In this document: one piece after another, positions 22,221 to 31,653 of the stretch
How the letters are laid out: every line of letters starts with the position of its first letter
How positions within the stretch are numbered: position 1 is the stretch's first letter
Assembly: GCA_020347665.1 (NCBI GenBank)
Contig: CP070737.1
Span: 2,011,081-2,058,805, forward strand
Direction: 5' to 3'
DNA from: Nitrospiraceae bacterium
GTDB taxonomy: Bacteria; Nitrospirota; Thermodesulfovibrionia; Thermodesulfovibrionales; UBA6898
Length of the DNA stretch: 47,725 bases
The notes under the pieces: model-generated
Databases searched by the model: none
Told to the model about the DNA's origin: nothing
The model's input: only the letters and a program-made list of their open reading frames with translations
Program-made: the position numbers and the translations under genes

Positions 22221-23594
22221 TTATTTCCTCAAATACCAGGTTAATATTCTGAAGCCAGCGCGTGCTTTCATAAATAAGTCACTCATACCTCTCACCTCTT
22301 TCAACCTCTGCCACATATACCAGGGTCTGAGGTAAAATCTTTTATGTGCCTCCCGCAAGATGTCATTCAGTTTCATTTCATTCCAGTTTTCATTTATGAT
22401 TGCCGGTCGCTTACGGTCCTTATCCATGGGATTTTGTGCATCAACTTCTCTGTACCACCCCATCCTGACCACATCATCGTAGAGTTTCGTCCCCGGGGTT
22501 GGCGACAGAACACTGAACTGGGCATATGAAGCTTTAATCTCTTTTGCAAAATCAATAGTTCGCAGCTCTTCGTCATATGTCTCCACAGGAATGCCCAGAA
22601 CAAAATATCCCATCGGCTTAATGCCGGCTTGCCTTGTATATTCAAAAGCTTGTTTAATCTGTTCAACGTTCGTTCCCTTGTTCAGGTAATCAAGCCCCTT
22701 CTGATTACCGCTCTCCACGCCATATGCAATCATCGTACAACCCGCTTCTTTCATCCACTGTAACGTGCCTGCGTCAACAAGATTTACTCTTCCTTCGCAT
22801 TTCCATTCCAGCATCAACTTCCTATCAAGTATGCCTTTGCATATCTCAATTACTCTTTCCTTTTTAACCGTAAAGAGATCATCATAGAATACTACAGATC
22901 TTATTCCGAAATTATTGGTAGCAAGCTCCAGTTCATCTAATACGTTTTCAGCACTTCTGGCACGCCATTTTGAACCGAAGACTGCTTTATCACAAAAAAT
23001 ACAGTTATAAGGACACCCCCGGGATGAAAATAGTGTCGTTACCCTTCCCCTGGAAAGGATGTACCGGTATTTTTCATTGGGAAGGAGGTGTCGTGCTGGA
23101 AACGGCAGGGAGTCGATGTCCCCAATGGGTGGTGCCGGAGGATTCTGGAATTCCCTTGTAATAAGCCCTGGAACACTGCTGATGTCTGTATCACTTTCCA
23201 ATTTATTTATGAGAAGCTCAAAACTGTGATCAGCTTCTCCCTGAATGGCAACATCTACATATTTTGTCTGCTCAAATAGTTTCCGTTGAACAACAGAAAC
23301 ATGAGGTCCTCCCATAACAATATATTTTGTATGCTTTCTTGCTGCTTCAGCAGTGCGGAAGGCATTATCTATAACCGGTGTCATGCCGGTAATACCAACT
23401 ATGTCAGGAGACCCCTGCTGTATACGCACTTCCAGACTGTGAAAATCAAGTCCTTCCGCAAATCCATCAATGATTTCTACTGAATGCCCCTTTTTCTCCA
23501 GCCCCGCGGCAAGATATGCAATACCCAAAGGGGGAACAGCGATACTTTCCTTTTTGATAACTCGTGGTGGAGGCTCTATGAGAAGTATTCTCAT
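22221..23594 (-). CDS. B12-binding-domain radical SAM protein
   Basis: The 457-residue protein has an N-terminal cobalamin-binding-type domain (about 1-140: MRILLIEPPP, GIAYLAAGLEKKGHSVEIID, DIVGITGMTP) and a radical SAM core with CPYNCIFC near 194-201. The cobalamin domain lacks a clear DxHxxG motif, as in many members. Such enzymes methylate or rearrange unactivated carbons in cell-wall, hopanoid or polysaccharide chemistry. It is 8 bases from the upstream glycosyltransferase and 1 base from ydcF-like, firmly inside the polysaccharide operon, so modification of a surface glycan or of its lipid carrier is a reasonable guess. The substrate cannot be predicted. Confidence 0.88.
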   Translation of the reverse strand: MRILLIEPPPRVIKKESIAVPPLGIAYLAAGLEKKGHSVEIIDGFAEGLDFHSLEVRIQQGSPDIVGITGMTPVIDNAFRTAEAARKHTKYIVMGGPHVSVVQRKLFEQTKYVDVAIQGEADHSFELLINKLESDTDISSVPGLITREFQNPPAPPIGDIDSLPFPARHLLPNEKYRYILSRGRVTTLFSSRGCPYNCIFCDKAVFGSKWRARSAENVLDELELATNNFGIRSVVFYDDLFTVKKERVIEICKGILDRKLMLEWKCEGRVNLVDAGTLQWMKEAGCTMIAYGVESGNQKGLDYLNKGTNVEQIKQAFEYTRQAGIKPMGYFVLGIPVETYDEELRTIDFAKEIKASYAQFSVLSPTPGTKLYDDVVRMGWYREVDAQNPMDKDRKRPAIINENWNEMKLNDILREAHKRFYLRPWYMWQRLKEVRGMSDLFMKARAGFRILTWYLRK

Positions 23595-23602
23595 GACAAT
23601 TC

Positions 23603-24625
23603 CTAGTCTCTTAGCGATATTTCCTTTGCACTGATGCGGTATTTACGCAGCAATGCTATAAAGTCATTCGATGAAACTTTCTTTATCCTTCTCAGCTTTC
23701 TTCTTTTATTCATCATTGCGGGAAGCCTGACAAGCGCATCACTATACGATTTGACTAATACTTTTAACAGTCTCATCCTTGTTGCACCCTCGACAAACCT
23801 GCCTGCTGCACCTTTACCAGTAAAAGCTCCATACGCTTGGAGCGCATATCGCAATAATGTATAGAAGATGCTCTGGAAGATTGCAGTCATCGGAAAATAT
23901 TTTACGAGAATCCATATCCGATTTCTTTCAACAAGATATGCCTTCAGTGTTGAATATATTCCGGCTGTAACTGATGATTTATGGTAAACCATCGCAGTTG
24001 GAACATACAGACATTTCCAGCCGGCCAACCGTGCCTTTAGACCCAGGTCCGTATCATCGCCATATGCAAAAAAATCCTGATCAAACATTCCAATGATATC
24101 AATCATCTGCTTTAAATAAAGTGCTGCGCACCCGCTGGGAAAAAAGACTTCTTCTTTTTCATTATATTGTCCGTCATCATGTTCACCTTTTCCTCTCCCC
24201 CGGTTCAGACCATCTGGATACATCAAATGTCCTGCTGTGTCAATTACGTCTTTATTTTCGTAAAACAGAATCTTGGATGCCCACATTCCGTAAGACGTGT
24301 CAGATGCTTCCGCAGCACGCACTAATTCTTCAAGCCATGTTGGATCCGCAACAGCGTCATTATTAAGTAGTGAAATATAATGTCCTGTAGCATACGAAAT
24401 ACCTATATTGTTTCCTTCAGCAAATCCCAGATTTGCTTCATTTTTAATCAGTGTGACCTTATTCTGATACTTTTCATTGATTACTTCCAACGATCCATCG
24501 GTAGAGCCATTATCAACTATGATGATTTCAACATTCTGATACGTCTGATTTAGCACTGAATCAACACATTCTTCTATGATCTGTTTACCGTTGAAATTCA
24601 GGACGATTATCGATGCTTTATGCAT
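23603..24625 (-). CDS. Family 2 glycosyltransferase, rhamnosyltransferase-like
   Basis: The 340-residue protein opens with ASIIVLNFNGKQIIEECVDSVL and IIIVDNGSTDGS, the GT-A nucleotide-binding fold, and has SLLNNDAVADPTWLEEL at the DxD position, and AYGDDTDLGLKARLAGWK for the catalytic region. The C-terminal 100 residues include hydrophobic segments (about 235-265). Similar proteins transfer rhamnose from dTDP-rhamnose to lipid-linked glycans, and the rml genes lie immediately upstream, which supports the same sugar here. A gap of 72 bases separates it from rmlD. The sugar acceptor is unknown. Confidence 0.87.
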   Translation of the reverse strand: MHKASIIVLNFNGKQIIEECVDSVLNQTYQNVEIIIVDNGSTDGSLEVINEKYQNKVTLIKNEANLGFAEGNNIGISYATGHYISLLNNDAVADPTWLEELVRAAEASDTSYGMWASKILFYENKDVIDTAGHLMYPDGLNRGRGKGEHDDGQYNEKEEVFFPSGCAALYLKQMIDIIGMFDQDFFAYGDDTDLGLKARLAGWKCLYVPTAMVYHKSSVTAGIYSTLKAYLVERNRIWILVKYFPMTAIFQSIFYTLLRYALQAYGAFTGKGAAGRFVEGATRMRLLKVLVKSYSDALVRLPAMMNKRRKLRRIKKVSSNDFIALLRKYRISAKEISLRD

Positions 24626-24697
24626 ATGTTCCGCAAAAATAAAGGTATATAAGATGAGTTAATTCTGATTTATTCGTAAATGAAACCTTCTCACAAA

Positions 24698-25525
24698 TTA
24701 TGAGCTGAGATACTCATCAAGGGCTTCTTCCCAATGCCTCAGTTCATCTATGCCTTCAAGTCTCAGCATGGTATTAGCAAGAACGGAATTAGCCGGTCTC
24801 CTGGCAGGCCTTTTATAACTTGCGGAAGACACTGGCACAATCTTTCTTTCCATCTTTCCCCGGGATGCAATAGTTCCGGCAAAATCAAACCAGGAACAGC
24901 TCCCCGAATTCGTGACGTGATAAATACCATAACCCTTTGCCATTACAACACGAATCTTTTTTGCGAGATCAAGAGTATAGGTAGGACAACCCACCTGATC
25001 GTTTACAACATCTATGCTTTCCTTTTCTGACAGCAGCCGTACGATCGTATCAACGAAGTGGCTCCCGTTTTCCCCATAAAGCCAGGACGTCCTGATAATA
25101 AAAAATTTATTAGTAAGGGTGGAAATATATTCCTCACCCATCAGCTTGGAGTGCCCATATGTGTTGATCGGGTTTGTTCTATCCCATTCATTATAAGGCG
25201 TATTTTTATTGCCATCAAATACGTAATCAGAACTGATATATATAACCGGGCATCCGGCTTCGTGACAGGCCATTGCCACATTTCTTGTCCCAATGCCATT
25301 CACCTGAAAGGCCTTTTCAGGCATCTCTTCACATTGATCAACATTCGTAAATGCCGCAGCATGAATTACGAAATCTGGATTTAAATGTCTTATTTTATTA
25401 ACTGTGTCATCGAGCACAGTCACGTCGAGCAGATCATACGATAATCCAACAAACCCGATATCTGAAAAAACCTGTTTAAGGGCATAGCCAAGCATCCCTT
25501 CGGCACCCGTTACAACAATCTTCAT
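24698..25525 (-). CDS. rfbD: dTDP-4-dehydrorhamnose reductase
   Basis: The 275-residue protein is a short-chain reductase with the Rossmann motif VTGAEGMLG (5-13), a YISSDYVFDG segment and the catalytic Tyr-x3-Lys in YGHSKLMGE. It reduces dTDP-4-keto-L-rhamnose to dTDP-L-rhamnose with NAD(P)H. It overlaps rfbB by 4 bases (ATGA), the tightest form of operon packing. It completes the rml set in this cluster. Confidence 0.93.
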   Translation of the reverse strand: MKIVVTGAEGMLGYALKQVFSDIGFVGLSYDLLDVTVLDDTVNKIRHLNPDFVIHAAAFTNVDQCEEMPEKAFQVNGIGTRNVAMACHEAGCPVIYISSDYVFDGNKNTPYNEWDRTNPINTYGHSKLMGEEYISTLTNKFFIIRTSWLYGENGSHFVDTIVRLLSEKESIDVVNDQVGCPTYTLDLAKKIRVVMAKGYGIYHVTNSGSCSWFDFAGTIASRGKMERKIVPVSSASYKRPARRPANSVLANTMLRLEGIDELRHWEEALDEYLSS

Positions 25526-26550
25526 TCCCTAAACCTGCCATCATATTGCTGTTTATAATAATCCATATATTCGCCGGACAGAATGCTCTTCCACCATTCC
25601 CTGTTTTCCATATACCATTCAACGGTGCTGGAAATGCCTTTATCAAAATCAATTTCAGGTCGCCAACCGAGTTCTGTCTCAACCTTTGTGGGATCAATTG
25701 CATATCGCCGGTCATGACCAGGCCTGTCCTGGACATAGGCTATGAGATCAGTAAAGGATCGTTTTTCATGCCTCTTTTTTTCATCCATGATCATCAGTAT
25801 TTTTTTTATGATATCTATATTCTGCACCTCATTTCTCGCTCCTACATTGTAGACTGTACCAGCTTTTCCTTTATGGAAAATAAGATCAATCGCCTTGCAA
25901 TGGTCTGAAACATGTATCCAGTCTCTAACGTTTTTGCCGTCGCCATATACGGGAATCTGCTTTCCTTCGATTGCATTTAGGATAACGAGCGGGATAAGCT
26001 TTTCCGGAAACTGATATGGGCCATAATTATTCGAACACCTGGTAACTGACACATCAAGGCCGTAGGTCTCATGATATGCCCGCGCGAGCAGGTCAGCAGA
26101 AGCCTTGCTCGCTGCGTACGGGCTGTTCGGCAGTACTGTCGATGTTTCAATAAAAAGTCCTTCCTCAATGGACCCATAAACTTCATCGGTTGACACGTGA
26201 AGAATCCTGCACTTTCTTTTTTTTGCAGCTTCGAGCAAACACTGTGTACCAATAACATTTGTCTGTAAGAACGGGTAGGCGTTAAGAATACTTCTGTCAA
26301 CATGGCTTTCGGCTGCAAAATTAATAATTGCATCGAATTCAATGCTTTCAAGAAGCCTCGCATCGGCGATATCACCCTTGATAAACGTATAGTGAGAAAG
26401 ACTTTCGATTCCCTTTAGATTTTCAAGGTTGCCTGCATACGTCAGATTATCCAGGTTTAATATGGAATGCTCGGGATATGATGTAAGCATATGGCGGATA
26501 AAATTTGACCCGATAAAGCCCGCCCCACCGGTTACCATGATTTTCATCAA
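25522..26550 (-). CDS. rfbB: dTDP-glucose 4,6-dehydratase
   Basis: The 342-residue enzyme is an extended short-chain dehydrogenase with GGAGFIGSNF (8-17) for NAD binding, AAESHVDRSI, HVSTDEVYG with the catalytic Asp-Glu, and Tyr-x3-Lys in SPYAASKASADLL. It converts dTDP-glucose to dTDP-4-keto-6-deoxyglucose. It sits between rfbC and rfbD with 4-base overlaps on both sides. A second Met directly follows the first, and Met2 may be the actual start. Confidence 0.95.
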   Translation of the reverse strand: MMKIMVTGGAGFIGSNFIRHMLTSYPEHSILNLDNLTYAGNLENLKGIESLSHYTFIKGDIADARLLESIEFDAIINFAAESHVDRSILNAYPFLQTNVIGTQCLLEAAKKRKCRILHVSTDEVYGSIEEGLFIETSTVLPNSPYAASKASADLLARAYHETYGLDVSVTRCSNNYGPYQFPEKLIPLVILNAIEGKQIPVYGDGKNVRDWIHVSDHCKAIDLIFHKGKAGTVYNVGARNEVQNIDIIKKILMIMDEKKRHEKRSFTDLIAYVQDRPGHDRRYAIDPTKVETELGWRPEIDFDKGISSTVEWYMENREWWKSILSGEYMDYYKQQYDGRFRE

Positions 26551-26996
26551 TCTATCCTAAAAGGGGAATCAGGGTTATCCTCATATCGCACTTCGTCAAC
26601 AGGAAACTCCTTCTTCTTACCTCGGTACAGCCTGTCAGGGAGATTGATTACCAATGCATCTTCTTGACCAATATTTTTATATGCATGAACAATACGGGGA
26701 GGTACTATAGCAACAAAAGGTTTCCCCGTCATATCCAAGACCATTTTTTCCATGTATGTCTTTGATTCTTTTCTGTTATCCCACAAGTAGACCTTAAAAT
26801 TCCCTAAAAAACAAAAAAAGTCTGTTTGTTCATGATGTTCATGAGGCCCTCTCACAATGCCTGGTTGTGTCATTGATACATAGGACATTACCGGACGAAA
26901 CGCCATATCATCTTCTCTGAATATTTCAACGAGCCAGCCTCGCTGGTCTTCGAATACGTCCAACTCCTTGATGATAATCCCTTCCAGAGCTTTCAC
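26547..26996 (-). CDS. dTDP-4-dehydrorhamnose 3,5-epimerase family protein (short variant)
   Basis: The 149-residue protein is a cupin of the RmlC superfamily, shorter than the usual 180 residues. It keeps the opening DQRGWLVEIFRED and VVPPRIVHAYKNIG, with a conserved His. The canonical RmlC motif RGLHxQ is replaced by RGPHEHHEQTDFFCF. The first His of this motif, the likely catalytic base, is retained. Its place between rfbA and rfbB indicates the 3,5-epimerase step of dTDP-rhamnose synthesis, but a related keto-sugar isomerase or epimerase would look similar. It is co-translated with its neighbours through 4-base overlaps. Confidence 0.8.
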   Translation of the reverse strand: MKALEGIIIKELDVFEDQRGWLVEIFREDDMAFRPVMSYVSMTQPGIVRGPHEHHEQTDFFCFLGNFKVYLWDNRKESKTYMEKMVLDMTGKPFVAIVPPRIVHAYKNIGQEDALVINLPDRLYRGKKKEFPVDEVRYEDNPDSPFRID

Positions 26997-28057
26997 ACCT
27001 CCATTACAGAATCATCACCCAGCATCAGTCTGAGTGTTTTGTGCCGGCTATTTTTGAAAATCCTCACTCGCCTGCCTATTAAACTCTCTTCCAGCCTCTC
27101 AACATCGATAACCTCACTGCCGTTCATAATAACAGAGTGGTCAACAGAAGAATTCATTATTCTGACATCATCACCGATGCTGGTGTGTGGTCCAATAACT
27201 GAATTTTCAATAACCGTATTTTTCCCGATAACAACAGGTCCCCGTATCGTACTCGCCTGGATCACGGAATTCTCATCAAGTGTAACCCTTCCGATGATCT
27301 TACTTGATTTGTCAACTGTGCCTTTTATCTTGATCATACCCCACTCATCAAGTACAATTGCATTCGCCACGAGAAGATCATCTTTCTTCCCTGTATCAAG
27401 CCACCACGTTTCCAGCACAAAACTTTTCACTTTTCGCCCCATCAATATCATTTCCTGAATAGCATCAGTTATCTCCAGTTCACCGCGTTGTGACGGTTTT
27501 ATTCGGGATATCGCCTTATGAATCTGCGGCGAAAACATATAGACACCCACGAGCGCAAGGTCTGAAGGCGGCCTTTCAGGCTTCTCAATAAGTCTTATTA
27601 TGCTTCCATTCCTGGATACCTCAGCCACGCCAAACTGTTTCGGATTTACAACTTCTTTCAGCAAAATAAGCGCATCTGATTTCTTCTTTATAAACTCTTT
27701 TACAAATTTCTTTATATCAGTGCCAATGAGATTGTCGCCCAGATACATGACAAAAGGATTGTTTTTCAGAAACCCCTTTGCAACTTTAACTGCGTGGGCA
27801 AGGCCTGCCGGTTCATCCTGAAGTATATAGGTAACTTTTGCCTTCCATTGTTTCCCGTTTCCCACCGCCTCCCGTATCTCTTGCCCCGTCTCCGGGGAAA
27901 TGATTATCCCGATATCTGTTATTCCGGCACGAACAATGTTATCAATACAATAGAAAAGAATGGGCCTGTTCGCAACGGGAACGAGCTGTTTAGCGCCCGA
28001 ATATGTCAACGGTCTGAGCCGCGTTCCTTTTCCACCGCTTAATATCAATGCCTTCAT
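26993..28057 (-). CDS. rfbA: Glucose-1-phosphate thymidylyltransferase, long form
   Basis: The 354-residue enzyme makes dTDP-glucose from dTTP and glucose-1-phosphate. The signature LSGGKGTRLRPLTYSGAKQL is at residues 6-25, with YLGDNLIG near 95 and the sugar-binding EKPERPPSDLALVGVYMF near 157. After the nucleotidyltransferase domain, about 100 residues of left-handed beta-helix hexapeptides follow (IIGRVTLDENSVI to VIMNGSEVID), which marks the long subfamily. It leads the tightly packed rfbA-C-B-D group. Confidence 0.93.
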   Translation of the reverse strand: MKALILSGGKGTRLRPLTYSGAKQLVPVANRPILFYCIDNIVRAGITDIGIIISPETGQEIREAVGNGKQWKAKVTYILQDEPAGLAHAVKVAKGFLKNNPFVMYLGDNLIGTDIKKFVKEFIKKKSDALILLKEVVNPKQFGVAEVSRNGSIIRLIEKPERPPSDLALVGVYMFSPQIHKAISRIKPSQRGELEITDAIQEMILMGRKVKSFVLETWWLDTGKKDDLLVANAIVLDEWGMIKIKGTVDKSSKIIGRVTLDENSVIQASTIRGPVVIGKNTVIENSVIGPHTSIGDDVRIMNSSVDHSVIMNGSEVIDVERLEESLIGRRVRIFKNSRHKTLRLMLGDDSVMEV

Positions 28058-28123
28058 CGGTCTATGATAGCTAAAATGTGCATTGAATTCAAATATTAAG
28101 AAGGAACAAAACCGGTATGATAA

Positions 28124-28855
28124 CTACTTTACAGCTGGTACAAAGGCAGGCTGCTGTTTCGGCGGAACATACGGGACAACTCCCACAGGTTCTTCTTCGA
28201 GATCTCCCCGCACACCTTCTCTGTTTTTGTTCTCCATAGCTTCATTTATGTTCTCTGTCTGCGGCGGCTGAACCCGTGGCCGGGGACGCGTGACTCTTCT
28301 ACGAGGCACTCGCGGTTTTACTGCAGCAGGAGAGCTCGTGGGCCTCCGCCGGGAGGCTGGAGAAACTCTGGAAGGACGCTGGGCCGGGGGCCTTGAAGAA
28401 ACCGCCGGTCGTGCAGCGACAGATGAAACTGCCTCTCCACTATAGATTTCAAGTTTGCTAACCATTCCCTTCTTATCATAATGGATCAAATAATTCTTTT
28501 CCCTTACTAATTTCAACAGTCTGATAATGCCCCTCTCCAGATCAATATTCTGGAATTTCGTGGATACCTTCTTCTGTTTAACATTACTATTGATCACGAC
28601 AGAAAATCCCGATTGTTTCGCTACGCTGTCAATTACGGTTCCGAATTGAGCATCGACAAGCTCAACACTCAGCCGATTATCCTGAACGCTAATCCTGGAA
28701 CCCTTCTCTAAAACCCCGGTTTTCCGTTCTCTTTCGACTTCCTGTCCGTTAAGAACATTCTCATCCGACATGCCCGCAGTTGCAAACCCGCAACCGATAA
28801 AAAGCACACAGAGCGATGGGAAGCACTTGGTGAACGTTTTACGAACCTTTTTCAT
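28124..28855 (-). CDS. Secreted protein with a secretin/TonB short N-terminal (STN)-like domain and Pro/Arg-rich tail
   Basis: The ATG at 28855 is chosen because MKKVRKTFTKCFPSLCVLFIG starts a signal peptide; an upstream Met at 28915 would overlap the EF-G gene by 77 bases. The region around residues 55-125 of the 243-residue product (VELVDAQFGTVIDSVAKQSGFSVVI, then DLERGIIRLL) resembles the STN domain found at the N-terminus of secretins and TonB-dependent receptors. The remaining 100 residues are rich in Pro, Arg and Ser with repeated RRRP-like phrases and an acidic end, likely disordered. No secretin gene adjoins it. Function is unknown; a periplasmic scaffold or adaptor role would fit. 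Confidence 0.6.
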   Translation of the reverse strand: MKKVRKTFTKCFPSLCVLFIGCGFATAGMSDENVLNGQEVERERKTGVLEKGSRISVQDNRLSVELVDAQFGTVIDSVAKQSGFSVVINSNVKQKKVSTKFQNIDLERGIIRLLKLVREKNYLIHYDKKGMVSKLEIYSGEAVSSVAARPAVSSRPPAQRPSRVSPASRRRPTSSPAAVKPRVPRRRVTRPRPRVQPPQTENINEAMENKNREGVRGDLEEEPVGVVPYVPPKQQPAFVPAVK

Positions 28856-30935
28856 CTTTTTGAGCCTGCCGCTCAGCAATAATCTTTTGCGCGAGGTGCG
28901 CAGGGACTTCTTCATAGTGAGAAAATTCCATGGAATACAGCCCTCTTCCCGAGGTCAGGCTATGGAGCTGATTTGCATAGGTAAGCATCTCCGCCATCGG
29001 CACGAGCGCTGTAATCCGCTGGTTTCCGCCAGCCTGAGGCTCCACCCCCTGTACCTTGCCTCTCTTAGCATTAAGGTCACCGATGACAGCGCCCAGCGTT
29101 TCATCTGGAGTATTAACCTCAGCCTTGACAATCGGTTCCAGCAAAACCGGTTTCGCTTCCTGGATCGCCTTTTTAATAGCCATGGAACCGGCTATCTTAA
29201 AAGCCATTTCTGAGGAATCAACAGAGTGGTATGATCCGTCATACAGAGAAACCCGCAGATCAACAATGGGATAACCGGCAATCACGCCTTCATGCATTGC
29301 TTCAACAATACCTTTTTCGACCGCTGGTATATATTGCCGCGGGATAGCGCCTCCGACTATTTTGTCTACAAATTCAAATCCGACACCGCGTCCCATTGGG
29401 TCAACCTGAATATAGCAGTCTCCATACTGTCCCCTCCCCCCAGACTGTTTCTTGTACTTTCCCTGGACTTTCGTGGACGTCTTAATAGTCTCTCTGTAGG
29501 GAACCTTCGGTGTCTTCATATCCACTTCAACCCCGAACCTTCTTTTCAGGCGCTCGAGGGCAACCTCAAGATGCACCTGCCCCATACCCGACAGTATCAT
29601 CTCCTTTGTCTCATCATCTCTTGAAAATTTGAGTGTTGGATCTTCTTCAAGAACCCTCTGCAGGCTAATGCTGACTTTTTCTTCATCTCCTTTCTTTTTT
29701 GGTGCTATAGCGTATGAGATAATGGGATCGGCAAACTGCACCTTATCAAAGATAGTCGGTCTGGTCTCATCAGACAGGGTATCACCGGTACCGGAGCTCT
29801 TGAGCTTTGCCACACCGCCTATCTCTCCCGCGGATAGAAACTGGATAGGGGTCTGCTTTTTACCCATCAGATAAAAGAGCTGTCCAATGCGTTCTTTTGA
29901 TCCTAATGAGGCGTTGTATACGTTCGAGTCCGATTTTATTGCTCCGGAATAAACCCTGAACAACGACAGCTTGCCCGCATAGGGATCTGCGATCGTCTTA
30001 AAGATAAAGGCAGAGAGCGGCTCATTTTCTAAAGGCTGTATAACCAACTCAGAGTTATCCTTCGGATTCTTTCCCTTAATAGGCGTCAGGGCAGCCTTCT
30101 CTGCAGGAGACGGCAGGCAGAGAATCATCGAATCAAGCAGATAACCAATGCCGATATTTTTTACTGCTGATCCGCAGACCACGGGAATAAATTTCATCGA
30201 ATATGATCCGTCCTTTATCCCTTTGATAATTTCTTCTTCGGTCAATTCTCCGCCTTCAAGGTATTTTTCCAAAAGCCCATCGTCAGATTCAGCGATTTTT
30301 TCAACGAGTTTTTTTCTGTACGTATCAACCGCTTCCGTCATCTCGCCGGGGATTGCAATCTCTTCTGTTTTATTAGCTTTTGTGGTGTATGCCTTTTGAT
30401 GTACGATATCAACCACTCCGGAAAGATTCTCTCCAGAACCTATCGGGATACTGAGAGGTATCGGTTCTTTTTCGAATGCTTTTTCAACATCATCGAGAGC
30501 CCGTTCAAAACTTGCATTGTCCTTATCCATCTTGTTCACAAAAACGATCCGGGGAATGCCATATTCATCAGCGTATTGCCAGACTTTCTGTGTCTCGGCC
30601 TTCACCCCGGAAAGAGCGCTTACGATAACCACAACCCCGTCAACAATTCTCAGACACGACTTTGTATCTTCTAGAAAATTAATAAACCCAGGGGGATCAA
30701 TAAGGTTAAACCGATAGGTATTCCAGTCACAAAAGGCCAGCGATGATGTAATCGTAATCTTTCTGTCAATTTCCTCCGGTTCGTAGTCTGTTGTCGTCGT
30801 TCCATCCATAACACTTCCCAAGCGTCCCGTCATACCCGATTTATAAAGCATTGCCTCGACAAGAGACGTCTTTCCGGCGCCGCCATGTGCGATAAAAGCG
30901 ACATTTCTGATATTGGATATCTCAATATTTGCCAT
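28839..30935 (-). CDS. EF-G-like translational GTPase paralogue (EF-G2/FusA2 type)
   Basis: The 698-residue protein has the five-domain EF-G layout. G1 is AHGGAGKTSLVEAM, G4 is NKMDKD, and domain IV and V segments (GRGQYGDCYIQVDP, LTSGRGLYSMEFSHYEEVP) are intact. The G3 motif is DPPGF instead of DTPGH, so the catalytic His of canonical EF-G is Phe here and the preceding Thr is Pro. This is not the housekeeping EF-G, which usually lies in the str operon with rpsL and rpsG. Its role may be ribosome recycling or stress-related. A GAGGGGG ribosome binding site precedes the start. The STN-like gene overlaps its end by 17 bases. Confidence 0.88.
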   Translation of the reverse strand: MANIEISNIRNVAFIAHGGAGKTSLVEAMLYKSGMTGRLGSVMDGTTTTDYEPEEIDRKITITSSLAFCDWNTYRFNLIDPPGFINFLEDTKSCLRIVDGVVVIVSALSGVKAETQKVWQYADEYGIPRIVFVNKMDKDNASFERALDDVEKAFEKEPIPLSIPIGSGENLSGVVDIVHQKAYTTKANKTEEIAIPGEMTEAVDTYRKKLVEKIAESDDGLLEKYLEGGELTEEEIIKGIKDGSYSMKFIPVVCGSAVKNIGIGYLLDSMILCLPSPAEKAALTPIKGKNPKDNSELVIQPLENEPLSAFIFKTIADPYAGKLSLFRVYSGAIKSDSNVYNASLGSKERIGQLFYLMGKKQTPIQFLSAGEIGGVAKLKSSGTGDTLSDETRPTIFDKVQFADPIISYAIAPKKKGDEEKVSISLQRVLEEDPTLKFSRDDETKEMILSGMGQVHLEVALERLKRRFGVEVDMKTPKVPYRETIKTSTKVQGKYKKQSGGRGQYGDCYIQVDPMGRGVGFEFVDKIVGGAIPRQYIPAVEKGIVEAMHEGVIAGYPIVDLRVSLYDGSYHSVDSSEMAFKIAGSMAIKKAIQEAKPVLLEPIVKAEVNTPDETLGAVIGDLNAKRGKVQGVEPQAGGNQRITALVPMAEMLTYANQLHSLTSGRGLYSMEFSHYEEVPAHLAQKIIAERQAQKDEKGS

Positions 30936-31001
30936 AAGAACCCCCTCTATAAAATAAATTCTTTTCCCTATCGGTACAGAACCGAATCACTGCGCTGCGT
31001 A

Positions 31002-31433
31002 CTAAGAACCTACGATGTCCTGTATAACCGGCTTGGATTCAACTTTCCGGGATGAACGGCTCAGCCAGATTCTCGCCATTACAAATGAGATAACAAGTGC
31101 AGAGAAGCCGAAAACCGCTGAGAGAACATCAGAGTCAGTCGCGGGAAAAAATCGACTGAAAACCTCCTTGCCCAGAACCGCCCCAAAAACGAGTGCAGCC
31201 GCCGGAAATCCATAAATAAGCATCGAACCTTTCATGTACGTAAAAGATGATATGACAACCTTTACCTTCTGGCCCACCTGGGCCCCGGCCTGATTGAATG
31301 CTTCAATTTCCATTGACTGGTCATCCGGCTTGCAGGTTCCTAACGTACAACCGTCGCATGAACTCTTTCTCGGGACTTTAACAACGGCATACGCACCATG
31401 GATGCTGTTGACAACGCCAATTTCTTCAGTCAT
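31002..31433 (-). CDS. rseC: SoxR-reducing-system / RseC-MucC family protein
   Basis: The 143-residue protein has an N-terminal soluble region with the Cys motif SCDGCTLGTC (about 24-33) and two membrane helices (about 73-92 and 102-124), the usual RseC topology. RseC proteins assist electron transfer from Rnf-type complexes to redox sensors or act with sigma-E signalling. Here no rnf or rpoE gene adjoins it. It lies downstream of no obvious partner, on the minus strand 66 bases past the EF-G-like start. Confidence 0.85.
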   Translation of the reverse strand: MTEEIGVVNSIHGAYAVVKVPRKSSCDGCTLGTCKPDDQSMEIEAFNQAGAQVGQKVKVVISSFTYMKGSMLIYGFPAAALVFGAVLGKEVFSRFFPATDSDVLSAVFGFSALVISFVMARIWLSRSSRKVESKPVIQDIVGS

Positions 31434-31653
31434 ATCAGCATTTTAACATAGAGCGTTTTAAAAAATCTTTTGTCCCAAGAGGCCTGCTGTCAGATGGACG
31501 TACTATACCATAAAGACATTAATCAACAGGCTTCCAGATCATATTCCGATGTTACCGGTAAACAAGCTTTGCGTATCCGTAACACGCGAACTCACGAAAA
31601 GAATTTTCCCTTGAGGGTATGTCATTTTCATAGCATTGATTTAGAATATAGGG

